Positions 1 through 9,567 are shown, numbered from the stretch's first letter. The stretch: 64,000 bases of DNA from Neolewinella agarilytica (GCF_900110645.1 NZ_FOFB01000001.1:186001-250000); one strand, 5' to 3'. A program made the numbers and translations. The notes: generated by a model from the letters alone, not told the origin.

Positions 1-86
1 ACTCCATAGTTGATGCCCGTAGCCACCAGCCCGGTCATGGCGAAAGGGATTTTCTCCCGGATGAATTGCCAGAGTCTTTCCATCAT
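1..86 (-). CDS. GtrA-like membrane protein, N-terminal fragment
   Basis: Only the first 28 codons are inside the window. Reading from the ATG at the right edge gives MMERLWQFIREKIPFAMTGL followed by VATGINYGV. This resembles the start of GtrA-family proteins, small four-helix membrane proteins involved in moving polyprenyl-linked sugars, whose first helix begins with a Lys/Phe-rich stretch and a T-G-x-x-x-T/A-x-x-N-Y pattern. The start codon overlaps the stop of the upstream nucleotidase gene (ATGA), so the two are translationally coupled. The family call is tentative because more than 100 residues are missing. Confidence 0.5.
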   Translation of the reverse strand, partial: MMERLWQFIREKIPFAMTGLVATGINYG

Positions 87-628
87 GCCATCTCCGCTGT
101 TCTTTCAGCCCGTTGCCGGCGGAAATAATCTCTTACTTCCAGCCAGTTATTGACCCGGTGATACCGTTTTTCGTCCAGATTGGGGCTTGAGGTAAACAAA
201 AGTCCGGTGCCGGAAAACGTATCCAGGTTTTTAGCTTTGTCGTCAATCATGAAGTCTCCATGAACGATACTTTTGTCACCGCAGAATACGATCCGACTAT
301 GGTGAATGAAGGGAAAATGCTCCTCCAGCCACTCGTACTTATCCAGGAAACTGTACCGAAACTCGGTTGCCGTCGTGACAATGTACACCTCGTAGTGGAC
401 GTATAGTTCCCGGACGACTTCCACCGCGTTTTCAATGACCGGCAGGTTACGAAAATGGCCCTTCTCGTACAGCACATTTCGCACCTCGGCCAGCCCCGGC
501 AAATCGTAGACTTTTCGCCCCCGATGATCCTCTGGCCCAACATCAATGCCAAAGCGCTCCTTCGCCTCCCGGTAAAAGGAAGGGAAGTTATCCGCCAGGA
601 CTTCGTCCATATCGATGATAATACGCAT
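83..628 (-). CDS. 5'(3')-deoxyribonucleotidase (NT5C-like HAD phosphatase)
   Basis: A 181-residue HAD-superfamily phosphatase predicted to dephosphorylate deoxynucleoside monophosphates. The nucleophile motif is DMDEVLAD at residues 5-12, the conserved Lys lies in FCGDKS, and the acidic motif III is DFMIDDK in the last third. This is the NT5C arrangement, and the length is normal for the bacterial cytosolic type. The ATG preceding RIIIDMDE is chosen as start because the 18 codons upstream of it are low-complexity sequence belonging to a flanking inverted repeat. It overlaps the downstream GtrA-like gene by four bases. Confidence 0.85.
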   Translation of the reverse strand: MRIIIDMDEVLADNFPSFYREAKERFGIDVGPEDHRGRKVYDLPGLAEVRNVLYEKGHFRNLPVIENAVEVVRELYVHYEVYIVTTATEFRYSFLDKYEWLEEHFPFIHHSRIVFCGDKSIVHGDFMIDDKAKNLDTFSGTGLLFTSSPNLDEKRYHRVNNWLEVRDYFRRQRAERTAEMA

Positions 629-653
629 GGTTGGTTCTTTGGTCTTTTGGTTC

Positions 654-752
654 TTTGGGCTGCCGCATATTGAAGGCGGCAATGTGTAATTGTGCTATGT
701 GTAGCTCAGCAGTATCGAAGCTTGCCTTTCCGGGCTCGTGCGGCAGCCCAAA
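654..752. repeat. Palindromic intergenic element
   Basis: The arms TTTGGGCTGCCGCA (654-667) and TGCGGCAGCCCAAA (739-752) are a perfect 14-bp inverted repeat enclosing about 70 bp. Outside the arms, TTGGTCTTTTGG on the left and AAGACCAAC on the right also pair in part. An internal TGCCGC/GCGGCA hairpin competes with the left arm. The element fills the gap between the RND permease stop and the nucleotidase start. Its architecture resembles other nested palindromes in the window but its sequence does not. Confidence 0.6.
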
Positions 753-780
753 AGACCAACGACAAACAGACTAAAAAAAA

Positions 781-3700
781 CTACTCCGCAGGCTCGTGTT
801 CAAGCTCTGGCACTTCCGCATCCTGATTGATATCGAAGTGCAATTGCTTATAGGCTGGTTCCACATCTCGATAACTCAGGTCTGCGTCAGGGTCTTTAGC
901 CCGGGCAAAATTGTACCGGAACCGATTGAGCAGTACCAACAGTGCCGGTAAAAGGATCAGTAGAATGAAAGTAATGGCCAGCAGGCCAAAGGCCACCGAA
1001 ATGGCCATCGGGATGAGGAACTGTGCCTGGCGGCTCTTGTTCAGGAGCAGTGGCGCCAGGCCGGCAAAGGTAGTTACCGAAGTAAGCAGGATCGGCCGGA
1101 AGCGGCTCCGCCCCGCGTCCGCCAACGCATCCATCATCGGCATTCCATCGCGGAGGTTATCGTTATAAGTAGCGATGAAAACCAGACCGTCATTTACGAT
1201 GATGCCGATGAGGGCAATGATACCCAGGCCGGAGAAAAGCGACATGGGCTTATCCATTAACCAGTGCCCCCAGATTACACCGATGAAACCAAAGGGAATC
1301 AGCAGGAACAGCATCAGGGCCTGAGAGATGGAACGGAAAGTCAATGCAATGACGAAAAACATCAGACCAAAGACTACCGGCATTACCAACGCCAGCGAAG
1401 CCCCGGTCTTTTTCTGGTTGCGTACCTGTCCGTCGTCGACGGTACTAACGCCGGGATAACGATCCAGAACGGTCGGCAGAATATCATCCTGCACACGCGC
1501 ATTTACGTCCGTTACGGATACCGAGTTATTGCTGATATCTGCTTCTACCTTTACTTCTCGTCTGCCGTCTACGTGATTAATGCCAATCACACCGCGCTGG
1601 GGGGTAAAGGAGGCAATCTCCGACAGCGGATACTCCGCTCCGCCGGCCAGACGGATACGCATGTTGTTCAGGTCCGCCAGGCTCCGGCGTTCATTTTCGC
1701 CATAGCGGAGCCATACTCGAACCTCATCTTCTCCACGTTGTAAGCGCTGGGCTTCGGTGCCAAAGAAGGCGGACCTGACCTGACCAACGATGTCTTGCAG
1801 ATCAATCCCCAGGTAGCGGGCTTTCTCCTTCAGCGTAATGTTCATTTCGCGCAGGCCTTCCTGGTTATTATCCACCACGTCAGCCAGTTCCGGCATCAGG
1901 CTAAGCTCCTTTTTCAGGTCTTCCGTAGCCTTGGCCAACTCATCAATATTACTGCCCGTGAGGCTTACACTTACGGGTTTACCGAAAAAGGAACGCCCTC
2001 CGAAGGAAAGCACTTCCGCCTCATCCACCGGACCTACGGCCTGGCGAATAGCGCGAGTCATCTGCTCCTGGGTTACCGGCTCCCGGTCTTCGCCGGGAAT
2101 CATGGCAACGGTGATACTTCCCTGATAGGTAGTTGGGCCAACCTTTATTTCTATCCGCTCTACGGCCTGCTTTTCCTCATTACCGTAGGTTTCGGCGCTA
2201 ACCTCTTTACCTACCCGCTCGGCGGTCTCGGCAATGTGATTGAGCAACTCCATTGTCCGCGTTTCGGGCGTACCAGCGGGGAGCTGCAGCGTAATCTGCA
2301 CATCATCTCCGGGAATAATGGGGAAGAAAGTCGTTTTCACAAACCCACCCGATACCATGCCAAAACTGAGGAAAAGAATGGCCACACATAAGGACAGGCT
2401 GATGAATTTATTCCGCATCGTCCAGCGGAGAACGGGGCCGTAGATCGTGTCCCGCATGAAATCCATGAGCTTATCGAAGGTCCGTTGCACCAGGTTCGGT
2501 TTGGATCCTTTGGCGAGGGCCTTACTATGGGCTACGTGTGTTGGCAGAATGATGGCTCCTTCCACCAGCGAGAACACCAGAGAAAAGATCACCACTATGG
2601 CCATTTCCGGAAAGAAGTCTCCGAGAGAACCATCCAGAAAAAAGAAGCTGGAGAAAGCAATGACGGTCGTTACGATGGCGGCAAAGACCGCACTAAGCAC
2701 ATTGTTTGTCCCGTCGATAGCTGCCCGAATACGGGGAATTCCTTTTTCGTGATAGCTATAGATGTTCTCCCCGATTACAATACCGTCGTCCACCAGAATA
2801 CCAATCACGAGAATCATACCGAAGAGGCTGATAACGTTGAGGGTAATGCCCAGCGCGTTGGCAATGATGAACATACCGGCAAAACTAATCGGGATGGAAA
2901 GCGCCACCCAGAAGGCCAGTCGCCAGTGCAGAAAGACCGCAAGCAAAATACAGACGATGAGGAAGCCCTGCCACCCATTGTTAATCAGGGTGTTGATCCG
3001 CTGGCGCAGGGTAACACTTGCATCGCTGATGATTTCAGCGCGAATATCCGTATTCTCTGCGTTGAACTCTTCGATGTAGTTTTTAACCTTGTCCGTGATG
3101 GCCAGCATGTCTTCCTCCAAAGTGTTCTGCACGTTGACGTTAACGGAGGGCGAACCGTCTACGAAGGTCCGGTCGGGCGTATCTGCCCAACGGTCCCGCA
3201 CGGTCGCAACCTGATTGAGGCGTACCGTACCACCATTCGGGGTGGTTTTCACCACAATATCCCGCAGGCCATCGGCATAATACTCCTTGTTACGAGCCCG
3301 GAGGAGTAACTCTTCCTCGGTTCCTTTTACCGTACCACCAGTGATGTCAACATTGGTACGGCGGACAGCCGTTGCCGCCTCGGCGAAGGTCATCCCAAAA
3401 CGTTGCAGGTCTGCTTCACGAAAGGCGATTTCGATCTCTTCGTCCGGAAAACCGGAGAGTTGCACTTTAGAAAGCCCGTCGAAGGCCAGCAGGTCATCCT
3501 CGACTTGTCGGGCGGCGCGTTTAAGCGCCGCCAGGCTGACCCCGTCGCCGGTCAGGGCAAAACTGATGGCTCGTCCTAAAGATTCCTGCTTATAAATCAC
3601 GGGAGGCTCCATGCCTACCGGGAAAGAGTTGATCCGGTCAACTTCATTCTTGACGTCCTGCAGAATAATTTCCGTGTCGTAACCTTTGAGCACCTCCACA

Positions 3701-3978
3701 GTCACTGTTCCGCTGTTCTCTGAACTAACACTGGTGTACCGCTCAATACCGGTAAGCCCCTTCAGGTTCTCCTCGATCTTATTGATGATGCCTTCTTCCA
3801 CCTCCTCCGGGCTTGCACCCGGGTAGATGATCTGAATGGAGATGGTACGGCTCTTAAACTCCGGAAAGAAGGTCGCCTTCATCTGAGTCAGACTCACTAC
3901 TCCGAGAATCAGAATCCCGAACATGATCAGGTTCGCAGCAACGGGATATTTGATAAAATATGCGATGAAATTCTTCAT
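781..3978 (-). CDS. Efflux RND transporter permease
   Basis: A 1065-residue inner-membrane proton-driven pump of the AcrB/MdtB superfamily. It shows the expected duplicated plan: a first transmembrane helix near residue 15-30, a large periplasmic loop, a bundle of helices around residues 335-530, a second single helix near 530-555, a second periplasmic loop, and a final helix bundle near 865-1035. Conserved pieces include the TM4-like segment GILVDDGIVIGENI with its paired aspartates and the second-half counterpart GIIVNDGLVFI. It lies downstream of a MarR regulator and the fusion protein. No outer-membrane channel gene is in this cluster, so the pump probably borrows one. The substrate cannot be told. 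Confidence 0.95.
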   Translation of the reverse strand: MKNFIAYFIKYPVAANLIMFGILILGVVSLTQMKATFFPEFKSRTISIQIIYPGASPEEVEEGIINKIEENLKGLTGIERYTSVSSENSGTVTVEVLKGYDTEIILQDVKNEVDRINSFPVGMEPPVIYKQESLGRAISFALTGDGVSLAALKRAARQVEDDLLAFDGLSKVQLSGFPDEEIEIAFREADLQRFGMTFAEAATAVRRTNVDITGGTVKGTEEELLLRARNKEYYADGLRDIVVKTTPNGGTVRLNQVATVRDRWADTPDRTFVDGSPSVNVNVQNTLEEDMLAITDKVKNYIEEFNAENTDIRAEIISDASVTLRQRINTLINNGWQGFLIVCILLAVFLHWRLAFWVALSIPISFAGMFIIANALGITLNVISLFGMILVIGILVDDGIVIGENIYSYHEKGIPRIRAAIDGTNNVLSAVFAAIVTTVIAFSSFFFLDGSLGDFFPEMAIVVIFSLVFSLVEGAIILPTHVAHSKALAKGSKPNLVQRTFDKLMDFMRDTIYGPVLRWTMRNKFISLSLCVAILFLSFGMVSGGFVKTTFFPIIPGDDVQITLQLPAGTPETRTMELLNHIAETAERVGKEVSAETYGNEEKQAVERIEIKVGPTTYQGSITVAMIPGEDREPVTQEQMTRAIRQAVGPVDEAEVLSFGGRSFFGKPVSVSLTGSNIDELAKATEDLKKELSLMPELADVVDNNQEGLREMNITLKEKARYLGIDLQDIVGQVRSAFFGTEAQRLQRGEDEVRVWLRYGENERRSLADLNNMRIRLAGGAEYPLSEIASFTPQRGVIGINHVDGRREVKVEADISNNSVSVTDVNARVQDDILPTVLDRYPGVSTVDDGQVRNQKKTGASLALVMPVVFGLMFFVIALTFRSISQALMLFLLIPFGFIGVIWGHWLMDKPMSLFSGLGIIALIGIIVNDGLVFIATYNDNLRDGMPMMDALADAGRSRFRPILLTSVTTFAGLAPLLLNKSRQAQFLIPMAISVAFGLLAITFILLILLPALLVLLNRFRYNFARAKDPDADLSYRDVEPAYKQLHFDINQDAEVPELEHEPAE

Positions 3979-4123
3979 GCAGGCTGGGTTGTTCGACTCT
4001 TACTTTCCCTGGGAGGTTCTCCTGAAGACAGGATATAACAGCAGGGTGAATCGTTTGTGTTTTGGATAGTCGCTAAAAGTACCTGACTGGTAAGACCGTT
4101 CATCAGAACTTCGCGATAAAGAG

Positions 4124-5320
4124 TTATTTTGAAACGGGAACTTCCGCCTGAGCGGCTGGCTTTTCACCAGCCGTATCTCCTCGTTTTACAGCACCTGTCC
4201 GTTTTACGCGCATGCCATCGTAAGCGCCGGCAACATCACTGGTCAGTAATTCAGCACCTTCGGGTAAACCACTGACAATTACGGTCTCCCGATTGAATTT
4301 ACGCACCACCACCGGCACCAGAGAGAGCAAAGTATCGTTTTCCACTACGTAAACTTCTCCTTCGTCGATCAGTAAATCACGATCAATTTCAACGACGTTT
4401 TCCAGAGTTCGGGCGTCTGCTTCTCCGCGCAAGTACATGCCTTCACGGAGTTCTTTACCGCTTACGCCAATAAAGACGTTTACCGTTTGGGTAGTAGCGT
4501 CAATCTGATCGCTTATCCGGCGAATTTTTCCCGTCCATTTGCCGTCAATGTCTTCACTATACAGCTCTACAGAACCACCGGGCTTCAGGAAGTCGAGGTC
4601 CGAAAGTGAAACCGTCGCCACCATCTCATAAAATCCTGTTGCCATGATTTCCCCCAACTGCTGACCGGGGCGAACGACGGCTCCACGATCAATTTCGGTG
4701 CTGGTTAACACACCGCTGAAAGGTGCACGCAGCGTGTATTTGCTCAGCCGTTCTTCTACACTTTTAATGTTATAGTACTGACTGTACAGATTTTTCCCGG
4801 CGATGAAGAGCTTCTCCCGCTGGTTAACGGCTGAGGGAAGTGGCTTAATGGGTGCATTTTCATCAAATTGACCGAGGTAGCTCTCCCAGGCAGCAAAACT
4901 CTCGGGGTAATCAATTTTCAGGTCCGGCATGATCATCGCAATGCCGTTGAGTAAAGTTGCCTTCTGAGCCTGCAGACTCAGACGGGCTTCGGCATCATCG
5001 ATTCTCAGTAAGGTTTCGCCCTTACCAAAGTACACACCCTTTTTAAAAGATTTACCCGTTTCCAATACGGTTCCGCCAACTTCTGTAAACAGAGCAATCT
5101 TGTTGTAGGCTTCCAGCCGTCCCTGCACATCAAGCTTAGTGGCTAAAGCGGCGTTCTTCACGGTAGCAGACTCGACGCTCTTAATCCGTTTAGGAATTTC
5201 CTTTTTCATTGGCGCAGGCTTCATGCCCGCCAGCGCATTATAGCCCATATAGCCTCCAACCAGAATCAATACGCCTAGTAAAATGGAAAATATGGTTCTT
5301 GGAAGATTACGGTTACTCAT
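4124..5320 (-). CDS. RND efflux periplasmic adaptor (membrane fusion protein)
   Basis: A 398-residue HlyD/AcrA-type adaptor with an N-terminal membrane anchor (residues 9-30), a split lipoyl/barrel-sandwich domain (DVQGRLEAYN early, RAPFSGVLTSTEIDRG later), a helical hairpin between them, and a beta-barrel domain. It connects the permease to an outer-membrane duct. The start overlaps the end of the MarR gene by 8 bp, and the permease follows after 145 bp, giving a marR-MFP-RND operon. The low-complexity tail (residues ~375-398) is rich in Ala, Lys and Glu. Confidence 0.93.
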   Translation of the reverse strand: MSNRNLPRTIFSILLGVLILVGGYMGYNALAGMKPAPMKKEIPKRIKSVESATVKNAALATKLDVQGRLEAYNKIALFTEVGGTVLETGKSFKKGVYFGKGETLLRIDDAEARLSLQAQKATLLNGIAMIMPDLKIDYPESFAAWESYLGQFDENAPIKPLPSAVNQREKLFIAGKNLYSQYYNIKSVEERLSKYTLRAPFSGVLTSTEIDRGAVVRPGQQLGEIMATGFYEMVATVSLSDLDFLKPGGSVELYSEDIDGKWTGKIRRISDQIDATTQTVNVFIGVSGKELREGMYLRGEADARTLENVVEIDRDLLIDEGEVYVVENDTLLSLVPVVVRKFNRETVIVSGLPEGAELLTSDVAGAYDGMRVKRTGAVKRGDTAGEKPAAQAEVPVSK

Positions 5321-5783
5321 GACTGGATGTTTGGGGAATACTCAGTTGCTGGTGCAAATTTTGGTAGACGCGTTTCAGTACGTCAATACAAGTGTCGAAT
5401 TCAGTTTGCTCGATATCGTGGGTCGCAGTTACCATTGTTTCTGTAGCCTTGCTCTGAGCAAATTGCCACAGGCGGTTTCCCTTATCGGTAAGGCGAATTA
5501 GTTTCTGGCGGCGGTCATCTGCATCTATCTGACGCATCAGGAGACCGGCGGACTCCAATTGCTTAAGCGCCCGGGCAACCGTTCCCTTGTCTTTGATGGT
5601 GGAAATCGCCAAATCCTGCTGTCGAAGGCCATCATTCCCCACAAGATCCGCAACCAGGCCCATATGGGTGCTTTGTGGTAGAAAGCCTTCAAACTCCATT
5701 TGTTCAAGCATCAGACGGGATAATTGCCGGCCAACGCGGTTGGTCAGGAAAATGAGGAGGTCGTGTGGTTTAGTGCCGGGCAA
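5313..5783 (-). CDS. MarR-family transcriptional regulator
   Basis: A winged-helix repressor of about 156 residues. The core AISTIKDKGTVARALKQLES, followed by AGLLMRQIDADDRRQKLIRL, is the recognition helix plus wing of MarR proteins, with the family D-x-R-x-x-x-x-x-L-T signature. The reading frame stays open upstream to an ATG at 5936, but those 51 extra residues are basic and unconserved-looking, and no in-frame ATG occurs before the conserved part. The TTG at 5783 gives the normal family length and has a 5-bp inverted repeat directly upstream, so it is preferred; the start remains uncertain. It is first in the efflux operon and probably represses it. Confidence 0.8.
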   Translation of the reverse strand: MPGTKPHDLLIFLTNRVGRQLSRLMLEQMEFEGFLPQSTHMGLVADLVGNDGLRQQDLAISTIKDKGTVARALKQLESAGLLMRQIDADDRRQKLIRLTDKGNRLWQFAQSKATETMVTATHDIEQTEFDTCIDVLKRVYQNLHQQLSIPQTSSHE

Positions 5784-5787
5784 ACTA

Positions 5788-5801
5788 GTTGCGTTTGCAA
5801 C
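5788..5801. promoter_or_regulatory. Possible MarR operator
   Basis: GTTGC-GTTT-GCAAC is a perfect 5-bp inverted repeat lying 4 bp upstream of the proposed TTG start of the MarR gene. Autoregulation through a palindrome overlapping the promoter is the rule for this family. Binding is inferred only from position and symmetry. Confidence 0.4.
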
Positions 5802-6006
5802 GAATAACCGATGCCGGGCCAAAGGGTTCAGTGACGACCGCCTTTTATTTCCCCCGACAACAGACTCCTTCCTTTGCTTTCCGGTTAAAACCCTTGCAAT
5901 GGCAGCTCGGAGAGCTTCGTACCACAGTTCCGACACTTGTCAGCGGGCAGGAAACCTGCAAAATTATTGCCTACTCAAACCATCCTGCGCTCCCCCATTT
6001 TCTTCG

Positions 6007-6014
6007 TATTTTCG
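6007..6014 (+). promoter_or_regulatory. Putative -7 promoter element
   Basis: TATTTTCG, a match to the clade's TAnnTTyG -7 element, 19 nt before the start codon of the first FG-GAP lipoprotein. No clear -33 TTTG was found at the usual distance. Confidence 0.4.
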
Positions 6015-6033
6015 CCTTCCCCAAATTGCGTTC

Positions 6034-9000
6034 ATGCTATCTGACATTCGATCATTCCTTTTTCCATTTTCCATCCTTCTTTTCCCCTTCCTGTTCAGTA
6101 GCTGCGAATCTTCCGATTCAGGCTACCGGGCACCGGCCAATGCGGTGTTCACTGACCTGGGCGGAAGTGCCAGCGGTGTAGACTTTGTCAACAAGGTCGA
6201 AGACGGTGAAGATTTCAACGTGCTTTCTTACCGGCTGTTCTACAACGGCGGTGGAGTGGCCATCGCCGACCTGAACGGTGATGACCGCAATGATCTCTAC
6301 TTCGTCGCCAATCAGGGCCCAAACCGGATGTACCTCAATGAAGGAGACCTTCAGTTTACCGAAGTGGAGGGCGCAGCCGCAGGTGCCATGACCTGGTCAA
6401 CCGGAGTCACCGCCGTTGACGTTAATGCAGATGGCCGCCAGGATTTATATGTCTGCAACTCCGGCGACAATGAGGGCAGTGGCAGAACAAATGAACTGTT
6501 CATTAACCAGGGCAACGACGAAGCGGGCAACCCCCGTTTTGAAGAAATGGCCAGCGCCTACGGCCTGGCCGACGAAGGCTTCGGCACCCAGGCCGCCTGG
6601 CTGGATTATGACCGTGACGGCGACCTCGACGTCTACCTGCTCAACAACTCCTATCTCAACCCAGAGCGCATCAACCCTAACGGCGAAAACCGCAGTATCC
6701 GCGATCCGGAAGGTGGAGATAAACTGCTACGCAATGACCCCGGACCAGACGGGCACCCCGTATTTACCGACGTCAGCGAAGAGGCGGGCATCTTCGGCAG
6801 TAAGGTGGGCTTTGGCCTGGGCTCCGGCCTCGGAGATGTCAATGGTGATGGCTGGACGGACATTTACGTCTCCAATGACTTCTGGGAACGAGACTACCTC
6901 TACATCAACCAGCAGGACGGAACCTTCAAAGAAGAACTCACCAGCCGGATAGACCACATTTCCATCTCCTCCATGGGCTCTGACGTAGCAGACCTGGACA
7001 ATGACGGCGACCTGGAGATCTTCTCCACCGATATGCTGCCCTCGGATAATACCCGCCTGAAATCTGCCACCCTGTTCGACAGCTACAATACCGAAGCCAT
7101 CAAGTTCGAGGCGGACTACCACCACCAGATCCTGCAGAACTGCCTGCAGGTCAATGATGGCTCGGGCAACTTCATCGAGACAGGCCACTATTCCGGCGTA
7201 GCGGCCACTGACTGGAGCTGGGGAGCTCTGCTCTTCGATATGAACAATGACGGGCTGAAGGACATCTTCGTCGCCAACGGCATTTACCGGGACATTATGG
7301 ACCTGGATTTCGCTGACTTTCTGGCCGATAAGGAAAAGGTGAAAGCCATGGTGGAAGCCCGGGGCCGCTATGACTGGCGCGACTTTGTGGAGAAGCTGCC
7401 GCATAACCGGCAGCCCAACTATGCCTTCCTCAACCGCGGAGAGCTGCAGTTTGACAACCAGGCCCACGCTCTGGGCCTGGGCGCACCGTCTTACTCCAAC
7501 GGTGCCGCCTACGGCGACCTGGACGGAGACGGAGACCTGGAACTGGTCGTCAATAACGTCAACCAGCCCGCCATGATTTACCGCAACAACAGCGTGGAAA
7601 ATGGAGCTGGATTCCTGATGGTCAAGCTGGAAGGACCGGCGACGAACCCCGCAGGCATCGGGGCAAAAGTCAGTGTTACTGCCGGCGCCCAAACCTTTGT
7701 GCAGGAGCAATTCACCAGCCGGGGCTTCCTGAGCTCCGTTGGCCGGGAAATGGTTTTTGGCCTTGGAGACATTGATGCCCCGCTGGAGATCGTCGTTAAC
7801 TGGCCCGACGGGAGAGTTACGGCGGCCACGGCTTCCGTAAAGGAGACCGTAGTCGTCAGTCATAGTCAGGCAAGCCCTGCTCCTTCCACCAGGCCTGCAC
7901 CTGCGACAGCGCCCCTTTTTGCGGAGGCTTCCGGACTACTGGATCGGCCCGCCGTTCATGCAGAAAAATTCCACAATGACTTTGACCATGAGCCGCTTTT
8001 GCTCCAGAAAATTTCTGACCCCGGGCCTAAGATCGTCAAAGGCGACCCGAACGGAGACGGGCTGGAAGACTTTGTTTTACTTGGTGGGCAAGACGACCCC
8101 GACAAGCTCTATCTGCAGCAGCCCGATGGCAGCTTTAAATTTGAGCCCAACAGTTTCTTCGAAGCGACTGCCGAATACGAAAGCAGCTGCGGCGCCTTCT
8201 TCGATATCGATGGTGACGGTGACGACGACCTGATGCTTGGCGCTGGCGGCAACGAATTTAGCCGTGGTTACCGGGCCTACCCCATTCGGACCTACGAGAA
8301 TATTCGCGGCCAACTGGTCTCTAACCACCTACTCTCCCCCACCGCCGGCGGCGAGGTGAGCTGCATCGTACCCGAGGACATTGATTTTGACGGAGACATC
8401 GACCTCTTCATCGGCGGCCGGGCGGTGCCCGGCAACTACGGCCTCATTCCCGGTTCCTTCCTCTTCATCCGCGAAGGCAACAGCTGGGTTAACCAAACGC
8501 CTCAAGACATCGGTGGCTCAGGCATGGTAACCGATGCCACCTGGGCTGACCTGAACAATGACGGCCGACCGGACCTTGTGATGGTCGGCGACTGGATGCC
8601 AATCACCGTCGCTTTTACTCTGAACAACGCCAGCATCAGTCAGATCTTCGAGATTCCGAACAGCTCCGGCTGGTGGAACAGCGTTGAGTCAGCCGACCTG
8701 GACGGCGACGGGCGCGAAGACCTCATTGCCACTAATTGGGGGCTGAACTCCAAGTTCCGTGCCAGCGTAGATAAGCCGCTCAAACTTCACGTCAAGGATT
8801 TTGACGACAACAAAAAGAGTGACTTCATCATCGAGTGGTATCCACCCGCTGACGAGCAGCCCTACCCCTTCGCCAGTAAGCGGGAACTACACGCTCAGCT
8901 ACCGCACCTCCGCAAGAAAACACTGCAATACAAAGATTTTGCCGCTGCCACCTACGAGAGCCTCTTCACCGAACAAGAACGGGAGAGAACCCAGAATTGG

Positions 9001-9396
9001 GACGCAAAGGAACTACGCAGTTGTGTCATCTGGAATCAGGATAAGGGTAACGTCCGTATCGAACCACTCCCCTGGCAGGCACAACTAACCAAGCTGTTCA
9101 CCGCCGCCATCGGTGACGTAAACGGAGACGATCGCCCGGATCTCTGGCTCGGCGGCAACATCTTCGGCCTGTCCCCACAAGTAGGCCGGGCGGATGCCGG
9201 CCGCGGTTGCCTGCTGCTGAACGAAGGCGACCGAAACTGGTCTTACGTAGATAATGAGCAATCCGGAATTTCCGTTAAGGGGCAAGTTCGGGACGCCCAG
9301 TTCATTGACCTGGCTAATGGCGGTAAATCACTAATGATTAGCCCCAATAATGAAGCATTACGGGTGTTTATGCTGGGGTCCCCGAAGACTAAGTAG
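6034..9396 (+). CDS. FG-GAP/VCBS repeat lipoprotein with ASPIC/UnbV domain (CRTAC1-like), copy 1
   Basis: A 1120-residue lipoprotein. The signal peptide ends in the lipobox FLFSSC, so it is probably anchored in the outer membrane. The body is a beta-propeller type array of calcium-binding repeats of the form D-x-N-x-D-G-x-x-D-L/I-Y, such as DLNGDDRNDLYF, DYDRDGDLDVYL and DLDGDGDLELVV. An ASPIC/UnbV domain lies around residues 530-605 (GIGAKVSVTAGA ... FGLGD). A second propeller block follows an Ala/Pro-rich linker near residue 620. The ATG at the signal peptide is chosen over upstream in-frame codons. It is a tandem paralogue of the next gene. The ligand is unknown; such proteins are common in Bacteroidota and thought to act at the cell surface. 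Confidence 0.88.
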   Translation: MLSDIRSFLFPFSILLFPFLFSSCESSDSGYRAPANAVFTDLGGSASGVDFVNKVEDGEDFNVLSYRLFYNGGGVAIADLNGDDRNDLYFVANQGPNRMYLNEGDLQFTEVEGAAAGAMTWSTGVTAVDVNADGRQDLYVCNSGDNEGSGRTNELFINQGNDEAGNPRFEEMASAYGLADEGFGTQAAWLDYDRDGDLDVYLLNNSYLNPERINPNGENRSIRDPEGGDKLLRNDPGPDGHPVFTDVSEEAGIFGSKVGFGLGSGLGDVNGDGWTDIYVSNDFWERDYLYINQQDGTFKEELTSRIDHISISSMGSDVADLDNDGDLEIFSTDMLPSDNTRLKSATLFDSYNTEAIKFEADYHHQILQNCLQVNDGSGNFIETGHYSGVAATDWSWGALLFDMNNDGLKDIFVANGIYRDIMDLDFADFLADKEKVKAMVEARGRYDWRDFVEKLPHNRQPNYAFLNRGELQFDNQAHALGLGAPSYSNGAAYGDLDGDGDLELVVNNVNQPAMIYRNNSVENGAGFLMVKLEGPATNPAGIGAKVSVTAGAQTFVQEQFTSRGFLSSVGREMVFGLGDIDAPLEIVVNWPDGRVTAATASVKETVVVSHSQASPAPSTRPAPATAPLFAEASGLLDRPAVHAEKFHNDFDHEPLLLQKISDPGPKIVKGDPNGDGLEDFVLLGGQDDPDKLYLQQPDGSFKFEPNSFFEATAEYESSCGAFFDIDGDGDDDLMLGAGGNEFSRGYRAYPIRTYENIRGQLVSNHLLSPTAGGEVSCIVPEDIDFDGDIDLFIGGRAVPGNYGLIPGSFLFIREGNSWVNQTPQDIGGSGMVTDATWADLNNDGRPDLVMVGDWMPITVAFTLNNASISQIFEIPNSSGWWNSVESADLDGDGREDLIATNWGLNSKFRASVDKPLKLHVKDFDDNKKSDFIIEWYPPADEQPYPFASKRELHAQLPHLRKKTLQYKDFAAATYESLFTEQERERTQNWDAKELRSCVIWNQDKGNVRIEPLPWQAQLTKLFTAAIGDVNGDDRPDLWLGGNIFGLSPQVGRADAGRGCLLLNEGDRNWSYVDNEQSGISVKGQVRDAQFIDLANGGKSLMISPNNEALRVFMLGSPKTK
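6370..6386 (-). repeat. Bipartite motif GCACCTGCG-N3-GCGCC (coding copy)
   Basis: Exact match on the minus strand, N3 = GCT. It lies in the FG-GAP gene, where the plus strand reads Gly-Ala-Ala-Ala-Gly-Ala. Confidence 0.7.
7897..7913 (+). repeat. Bipartite motif GCACCTGCG-N3-GCGCC (coding copy)
   Basis: Exact match, N3 = ACA. It encodes Ala-Pro-Ala-Thr-Ala-Pro in the linker between the two propeller blocks of the FG-GAP lipoprotein. Confidence 0.8.
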
Positions 9397-9434
9397 AATT
9401 AAATTGCTAAGTCCTGAAATCCTCCCCGTCAAGT

Positions 9435-9567
9435 CCGGACACTCAAAGGAGTTAGCACTTCCGCCTCCGGCTGCATGGCTATCACCTTCGAGGTCCTCAG
9501 TTCAGTAGGACCTCGAAGGTGCTCAACACGGAGCGGAGCGAAGTTTTGAGTTCCTTTGAGTGTCCGG
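9435..9567. repeat. Long nested palindromic element between FG-GAP paralogues
   Basis: The outer arms CCGGACACTCAAAGGA (9435-9450) and TCCTTTGAGTGTCCGG (9552-9567) are a perfect 16-bp inverted repeat. The inner arms CACCTTCGAGGTCC (9483-9496) and GGACCTCGAAGGTG (9508-9521) are a perfect 14-bp stem with an 11-nt loop. The segments between them also pair imperfectly. As RNA this would be one very long hairpin in the 216-bp gap between the two lipoprotein genes. No coding capacity is visible. Confidence 0.8.

Noticed and set aside
2485-3309. 274-codon frame opposite the RND permease
   Set aside because: Antisense shadow of a strongly conserved gene; composition not protein-like.
6727-7863. 378-codon frame opposite the first FG-GAP gene
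   Set aside because: Arises from the repeated Asp/Gly codons of the real gene on the other strand.
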